Made by a program: the position numbers and the translations under genes
Notes under the pieces: generated by a model
What the model was told of the DNA's origin: nothing
The model's database searches: none
Seen by the model: the letters and a program-made list of their open reading frames with translations, nothing else
Shown here: positions 15,479-19,633 of the stretch, in pieces
How the letters are laid out: every line of letters starts with the position of its first letter
Position numbering within the stretch: position 1 is the stretch's first letter
Assembly: GCA_030453005.1 (NCBI GenBank)
Contig: JAKDLE010000001.1
Span: 1-19,633, forward strand
DNA: 19,633 nt
From: Pseudonocardia sp.
GTDB taxonomy: Bacteria > Actinomycetota > Actinomycetes > Mycobacteriales > Pseudonocardiaceae
Direction of reading: 5' to 3'

Positions 15479-18070
15479 CTCGGCCATCGCCATCGGGTCG
15501 CCGCGTCCGGCGAGCAGTTCCGCCAGGTGTTCCCCCGCGTACCAGTCGCCGCCGTCGGCTCGGACGCGCAGCTCTGCCTCGGCATCGCGGTCCTGCCGTC
15601 CGGCCAGCAGCTCCACCAGCCGGGCCCCGGCGAAGCGGTCGCCGAGGGCGGAGCGCGCCCGTAGCTCGTCGACCGCCTTCCGGTCGCCACGGCCGAAGAG
15701 CAGCCGGACCAGCATCTCCGCTGCGTAACCATCGCCGGCATCGGTGCGTGTACGCAGGTCGGCGACCGCACTGTCATCGCCCAGGTCGAAGAGCGCCCGG
15801 ACCAGCTTCTCGGCTGCGTAGCCGCTACCGGCCGCGGCGAAGGCCCGCAGGTCCGCAACCGCCGCCGCATCGCCGGGGTCGACCCGCTCGACGAGCACGT
15901 CGACGGCCTCGGGGTCGCCGCCGTGGGCGCGGGCGCGCACCAGCTCGATCACCACCGGATCGCCCATCGCCACCAGGAGCTCGGTCGCGTAGCCGTCTCC
16001 GGACCGGGCGATGGCGCGCAGCTCCACCACGGCGTCGTGATCGCCGCGCTCGACGAGTAGCTCGACCAGGGCCCCTGCCGCATACCAGTCACCGGTACTC
16101 GCCCGATCGCGCAGCTCGTGCAGTGACTCCGCATCGCCCCGCTCGCACAGGAGCATGGACAGCTGCTCCGCCGCACCCCGGTCGCCGGCGCGAGCCCGTT
16201 CCCGAAGGTCCGTCGCCGCGTCCTCGTCCCCCCGCTGGAACAGCAGCCGGACCAGGAGCCGTGCCGCGCTGCGGTCGCCGTCGGCGGCCCGCTCTCGCAG
16301 CTCGGCCGCCGCGTCCTCGTCCCCCCGCTGAAACAGGATCCCGATCAGGTGGTCGGCGCTGTACCGGTCGCCACCGTCGGCGAGGGTCCTCAGCTCGGCG
16401 ACATCCGCCGGACCTCCCCGCTCCGACAGCACCTCGACCAACCTCGTCGCCGCGTGGACGTCACCGTCAGCGGCCCGCTCCCGCAGCTCGGCGACCGCTT
16501 CTGCGTCGCGCCACCCGGCCAGCAGCTCCACCAGCAGCGTCGACGCGTGACGGTCCCCGCTGTCGGCGCGGACGCGAAGCTCGCCGACCGCCTCCGGGCC
16601 ACCGTCGGCGAACAGCAGCTCGGCCAGTCGGCGCGCCGCTTCGTCGTCTCCGGCGCCCGCTCGATCACGCAGCTGCGCTCGGGCCTCTGATCCGCCCAGC
16701 TGGAACAGCAGTTCGGCGAGGCGAACCGCTGAGTCCCCGTCCCCGGCGTCGGCCCGGCCCCGCAGCAGCTCCACCGCTATCGGATCGTTCTGCTCGATGA
16801 GCAGGTCGGCCGCGTCGCGACAACCGTCCCCGGCCCGCGCCCGCAGCTCAGCCACCGCTTCGGGATCACCACGTGAGTGCAGCAGCTCGGCAAGTCGGCG
16901 GGACGCCCTGCCGTCCCCGGCATCGGCTCGCCTTCGCAACAGCGGCAGGGCCCACCCCTGCAGGCCCCGGACGAGAACGGAACCGACGACGCGGTCGGAG
17001 TCTCCACCGTCCTCGACTCCGCGGGTGACGGCCGACCACAGGCTGTCGGGAACCGGTTGCCGACGGCGGTCGTCGCGGGCGTGCTCGGCCAGGTAGCTGT
17101 GGAGCACGACGGCGTCGTCCAGGCCGCCGGCAGGTGCGAGGGCGCGGACGCCGAGGACCGGCCGCATGGCGTGGGGAAGGGCCCGGCTGACCGTCGTCGC
17201 GTCGTGCTGTGGTGGCAGGTAGTCACTGGCCGCCTCGGCCAGCAGGGCGGGGCGGAGCGGGGACCAGAACCCGACGCGGTGGGCGTCCATCGCCGCGGTG
17301 AGCAGCGCGTGGGCATCCGCCCCGTACCGTCCCTCCTCGTAGTGCCGCACCAGATTCGGCCCGCCCGTCAGGTACTGGACGACGTGCGCACCGTCGTCGG
17401 CGGTGAGCGCGGCGCGCCACCGGGGATCCCGCGCAGCGGCGCGCCCGACATCGTCGGGTGTCTCGAAGTCCTCGCACAGCGCAACCGTGACTCCTGGCCG
17501 CGCCAGCAGCTCATGGATCGCCTGGCCACGATCATCGTCCGCCGACCCCCGGATATCGTGCGACCACATGCCGCCGATCACCACCCGCTTCGGTCCCGGC
17601 CGAGGGTCTGCGTCGAGCATGAGGTGCAGGGCGCGAGCGACGTCAGCACCTCGACGGCCGTGGAGGAACCGGTGGGCATCGTCCAGCCACAGGACGGCCC
17701 CGGGCTCCGGGTCAAGCAGGGCGAGGAGGTCACGATCGTCGGCCGGCCGCACCACCGGACGGCCGGGCAGGACGGCACGCAGCGCCTCGTAGCAGGCTCG
17801 GGACTTGCCCGTCGAGGAGCCACCCAGCAGGAGCAGCACCGTGTCTCCCCGGCCGGTGCGCAGCACCGAGCGGAGGTGGTCGTCGTGGGCTCGCTGCACG
17901 TACTCGGTGAGCTGCGGCAGGCCGATCGCCCCGGAGACCGGACGGACGGCCTCGTGCACGCCCAAATGACGGATCGGGTCGACGTCGTCGATCGTCGGAG
18001 CCGTTCGCCCGCGGGGGTTCCCGTCCCATACTGGTCGGGAACCAGTCGGCGACATGCGCAGACGCACCAC
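15227..18070 (-). CDS. P-loop NTPase fused to 31-residue helical repeats (STAND-like)
   Basis: This 947-residue protein has an N-terminal segment with HLGVHEAV and LPQLTEYVQR, then a P-loop domain. Walker A is GGSSTGKS (83-90) and Walker B VLWLDD (126-131). A helical region follows to about 385, then about 18 repeats of 31 residues to the C-terminus. This layout matches signal-transducing STAND-type ATPases, in which the repeats sense a ligand or invader and the NTPase switches state. No separate effector domain is visible. GTG 18070 has GGAGG seven bases upstream; GTG 18100 or ATG 18055 are alternatives. It is flanked by relics, which suits an accessory region. The related actinobacterial proteins I recall are uncharacterised. 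Confidence 0.85.
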   Translation of the reverse strand: MVRLRMSPTGSRPVWDGNPRGRTAPTIDDVDPIRHLGVHEAVRPVSGAIGLPQLTEYVQRAHDDHLRSVLRTGRGDTVLLLLGGSSTGKSRACYEALRAVLPGRPVVRPADDRDLLALLDPEPGAVLWLDDAHRFLHGRRGADVARALHLMLDADPRPGPKRVVIGGMWSHDIRGSADDDRGQAIHELLARPGVTVALCEDFETPDDVGRAAARDPRWRAALTADDGAHVVQYLTGGPNLVRHYEEGRYGADAHALLTAAMDAHRVGFWSPLRPALLAEAASDYLPPQHDATTVSRALPHAMRPVLGVRALAPAGGLDDAVVLHSYLAEHARDDRRRQPVPDSLWSAVTRGVEDGGDSDRVVGSVLVRGLQGWALPLLRRRADAGDGRASRRLAELLHSRGDPEAVAELRARAGDGCRDAADLLIEQNDPIAVELLRGRADAGDGDSAVRLAELLFQLGGSEARAQLRDRAGAGDDEAARRLAELLFADGGPEAVGELRVRADSGDRHASTLLVELLAGWRDAEAVAELRERAADGDVHAATRLVEVLSERGGPADVAELRTLADGGDRYSADHLIGILFQRGDEDAAAELRERAADGDRSAARLLVRLLFQRGDEDAATDLRERARAGDRGAAEQLSMLLCERGDAESLHELRDRASTGDWYAAGALVELLVERGDHDAVVELRAIARSGDGYATELLVAMGDPVVIELVRARAHGGDPEAVDVLVERVDPGDAAAVADLRAFAAAGSGYAAEKLVRALFDLGDDSAVADLRTRTDAGDGYAAEMLVRLLFGRGDRKAVDELRARSALGDRFAGARLVELLAGRQDRDAEAELRVRADGGDWYAGEHLAELLAGRGDPMAMAELRTRADNGDRCAGERLIEQLVGCGDPDAVSELRARADAGEPGAAEALAGILLERGDEGGLRAEVNAGNTGDAARALALLLGGR
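15230..16909 (-). repeat. Tandem array of about 18 coding repeats, 93 bp each
   Basis: The protein shows a strict 31-residue period made of two short helices, AAxxLVxLLxxRGD and AVxELRxRAxxGD. Most units are exactly 31 residues; units 1, 2, 11 and 12 are 30, 28, 27 and 30. A partial unit and a LALLLGG cap end the array. The period is echoed in DNA: the tract from 16215 recurs at 16308, 93 bases later, with one mismatch in about 28. The fold is probably a Sel1/TPR-like solenoid. Confidence 0.9.
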
Positions 18071-18339
18071 CTTCCCACCTCCAGCAGTCTCGAGGTCCAC
18101 TCTGCGATGGCGGCACAGTTCCGGCGCCGCCCGCCGCGGGTGAACTCTCTCCGAGGCGTCGACCCGGGTTCCGCAGCTGATGTTGAGCCCGGACCTTCAC
18201 CAGCAGGTCCGCCTGGCAGTGGGCCAGCGACCGATCCGCCCCGAAGCAGATGCTCAGTCCGTCGTCGACGGTGACCGCGCATGGCGTGGTCACGGACATG
18301 AGCGGTTCGTCCGTGACATGCGGTGAGCCGGACCCCGGG

Positions 18340-18605
18340 CTACCGGTCGGCGGCGCTGCGATGCTCGACCCAGGCGATGACGCTGTCGGACATCCGGGTA
18401 TCGGAGATGGTGTCGATCTCGCGGACCCCGGTCGGGCTGGTCACGTCGATCCCGGTGAGGTAGCGGCCGATGACCGGCCCGTCGCGCTCTCCAGGATGGA
18501 GTGCAGGTTCGGGTCGGAGGGGTCCAGCAGCATGATCCCGCGCCCGGCCATCCCGTCGGTTGGTTTCACCACCGCCTTGCCCCACTCCCGCGTCACGGCG
18601 CGCCA
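18340..18605 (-). pseudogene. Remnant of a glutathione-synthetase-like ATP-grasp gene
   Basis: In one frame, about 18602-18490, the stretch WGKAVVKPTDGMAGRGIMLL followed by DPSDPNLHSILE matches the ATP-grasp lysine and glycine-rich loop region of prokaryotic GshB. In the next frame, 18480-18340, GRYLTGIDVTSPTGVREID matches the C-terminal GshB segment with the conserved NVTSPT-like motif. In an intact enzyme these are separated by about 100 residues, so an internal deletion with frameshift has fused them. The N-terminal domain is also missing. No function is expected. Confidence 0.75.
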
Positions 18606-18726
18606 GCAGCCGTCGTGCAGCGCCGCCGGACGCACCCGCACCGGCGTGCAGACCGCCGTGGCCCTGGCCTCGCGCACGCCGAGAGCGCCCGGACGGGCTG
18701 ACTCGGACCCGGAGCGGGGCTCTCGG

Positions 18727-19288
18727 TCAACTACCGCCGGCCCAACTCTCGAGCACGGCCAGCTCCGGCAGGTCGGCCGCAAGGACGTGATCCTCGTCGA
18801 TGGTCGCGCGCGTGCCCGGCACCGGACGGATCGCCGACGAGCCAGATCTCGCCGGTGGTGCCGTCCAGCGTGACCAGGTCGCCGGGGGTGATCGTGTATC
18901 GCCCATCGGCGGTCCGGGCTCCACCCGCACCGATGATCAGTGCGTCGACACCGACCACCGTGGGCAGACCCCAGCCCCGCGCCACGACCGCGGCGTGGCT
19001 GACGAGCCCGCCGGTCCCGGTGACGATGCCCACCGACACCGCCATCCCAGGGACGTCCTCGGGGATGGTCTCCGGCCGGATGAGCACGATCTCGTCGTTC
19101 TCGTCGCAGTCGGCGGCCTCATCCGAGCTGAAGACGGCCTTGCCGGTCACGCGGCCGGGCGAGGCGCAGAGTCCGCAGGCGATCGCCCCACCGCGCTGCT
19201 GGGTGGTGACAGCGTCGAGCACCGCCTGCCGCGCGGTGGCGCCGACCTCCGCGTCCACCCGTTCCACGGCCTGCTCGCGAGTGAACCG
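18727..19288 (-). pseudogene. Remnant PEP-utilising phosphohistidine domain (PPDK-like)
   Basis: From about 19288 the frame reads FTREQAVERVD, then ASPGRVTGKAVFSSDEA, LIRPETIPEDVPGM and GTGGLVSHAAVVARGWGLP. The histidine in SHAAVVA is the phosphorylated residue of PEP-utilising enzymes such as pyruvate phosphate dikinase. Near 18815-18835 the coding frame shifts; the next frame continues as TIDEDHVLAADLPELAVLE to a stop at 18727. The N-terminal nucleotide-binding domain and PEP/pyruvate barrel are absent, and an IS3-like element begins at the truncated end. It is a broken gene piece. A stand-alone swivelling domain seems unlikely given the frameshift. Confidence 0.75.
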
Positions 19289-19332
19289 CCCCGGGTTTCG
19301 TGGAGGCTCTGAACCCACGAGAAGGTGGATCA

Positions 19333-19633
19333 GTACCAGCTCCCCGGAAGTACCCCAACGATCTGCGTGAGCGTGCGCAGCGTCTGGTCGCGGAAGCGAT
19401 GACGGAGGATCCGTCGTTGTCTCCTAACGCGGCGGTCAAACGGATCGGTCCGCGGGTCGGGATCGTGCCCGACACCCTGCGTGGCTGGGTCAAGCAGACC
19501 CGCATCGATACCGGCCAGGCGCCCGGGACCACGACCGGTGACGCAGCGACGATCAAACGGCTTGAGGCCGAGGTTCGTGACCCTGCTGGCCAATTCGTTC
19601 GGGCCGAGCTGAGAGGCCCGGGCCGGGGGTGGC
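19333..19633 (+). mobile_element. IS3-family transposase OrfA, degenerate and cut by window end
   Basis: The frame from 19333 encodes a helix-turn-helix OrfA: RKYPNDLRERAQRLV, then EDPSLSPNAAVKRIGPRVG, PDTLRGWVKQ and GTTTGDAATIKRLEAEVR. The usual start position is GTA (19333) although GAAGGTGG precedes it, so the ATG/GTG has apparently mutated. After EVR the usual leucine-zipper ELRRANEIL is replaced by DPAGQFVRAELRG, indicating a small deletion. The frame is still open at the window edge, so OrfB may lie beyond. The left end probably lies between 19289 and 19320, interrupting the PPDK-like remnant. Confidence 0.8.

Noticed and set aside
15055..16800. 581-residue plus-strand frame opposite the repeat NTPase
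   Set aside because: It is a Pro/Arg/Ala-rich antisense reading of the 93-bp repeats with no ribosome binding site.
15230..16909. CRISPR-like or noncoding tandem array
   Set aside because: The 93-bp period is a multiple of three, keeps the reading frame throughout, and the units vary mainly as protein repeats without spacers.
18100..18299. Possible short gene or P450 haem-loop relic upstream of the NTPase on the minus strand
   Set aside because: LSICFGADRSLAHCQ loosely recalls the P450 cysteine loop, but the spacing to Cys is wrong and no other P450 motif is present.

Overview
The window is very GC-rich with strong G/C third-position bias, frequent GTG starts, GGAGG-type ribosome binding sites and MalT-like LuxR regulators. 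Together these point to an actinomycete, most likely Pseudonocardiaceae; the genus is inference. No RNA gene, CRISPR array or replication origin was seen. The central theme is sulfate-ester metabolism. The right end is a decayed, mobile-element-scarred zone.

Layout: (1) Positions 1-4068 hold two tandem, paralogous MalT-type LuxR regulators (the first cut by the window edge), then a 73-aa protein of unknown function. (2) Positions 4259-7466, minus strand, hold a four-helix DUF7144-type membrane protein and a 785-aa type I arylsulfatase with an intact CSPTR formylglycine site and no signal peptide. A GC-rich hairpin lies just past the sulfatase stop and an 11-bp direct repeat sits at its ribosome binding site. 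(3) Positions 7744-9004, plus strand, hold two very small genes, the first behind a hairpin that partly covers its Shine-Dalgarno, and a HAD phosphatase. (4) Positions 9012-12384, minus strand, hold a tightly coupled set: two-pore-helix K+-type channel, SulP anion transporter with STAS domain, and formylglycine-generating enzyme (FGE), the activator that sulfatases need. (5) Positions 12626-14927 hold an unknown gene, an orphan C-terminal piece of a second arylsulfatase, a second copy of the small unknown protein, and a nitrilase-family amidohydrolase. (6) Positions 15098-18070 hold a small membrane-protein gene and a 947-aa P-loop NTPase whose C-terminal 560 residues are about 18 repeats of 31 residues. 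(7) Positions 18340-19633 hold remnants: a frameshifted glutathione-synthetase-like ATP-grasp piece, a frameshifted PEP-utilising (PPDK-like) phosphohistidine domain, and an IS3-family orfA that lacks a normal start codon.

Working together (inference): FGE would convert the sulfatase Cys79 to formylglycine, the sulfatase would release sulfate from an organic ester inside the cell, and the SulP protein and channel would handle ion traffic. The HAD phosphatase, nitrilase and LuxR regulators may belong to the same catabolic locus. The best candidates for something undescribed are the 31-residue-repeat NTPase, the small paired protein family (3847 and 13639), and the channel-SulP-FGE translationally coupled operon.
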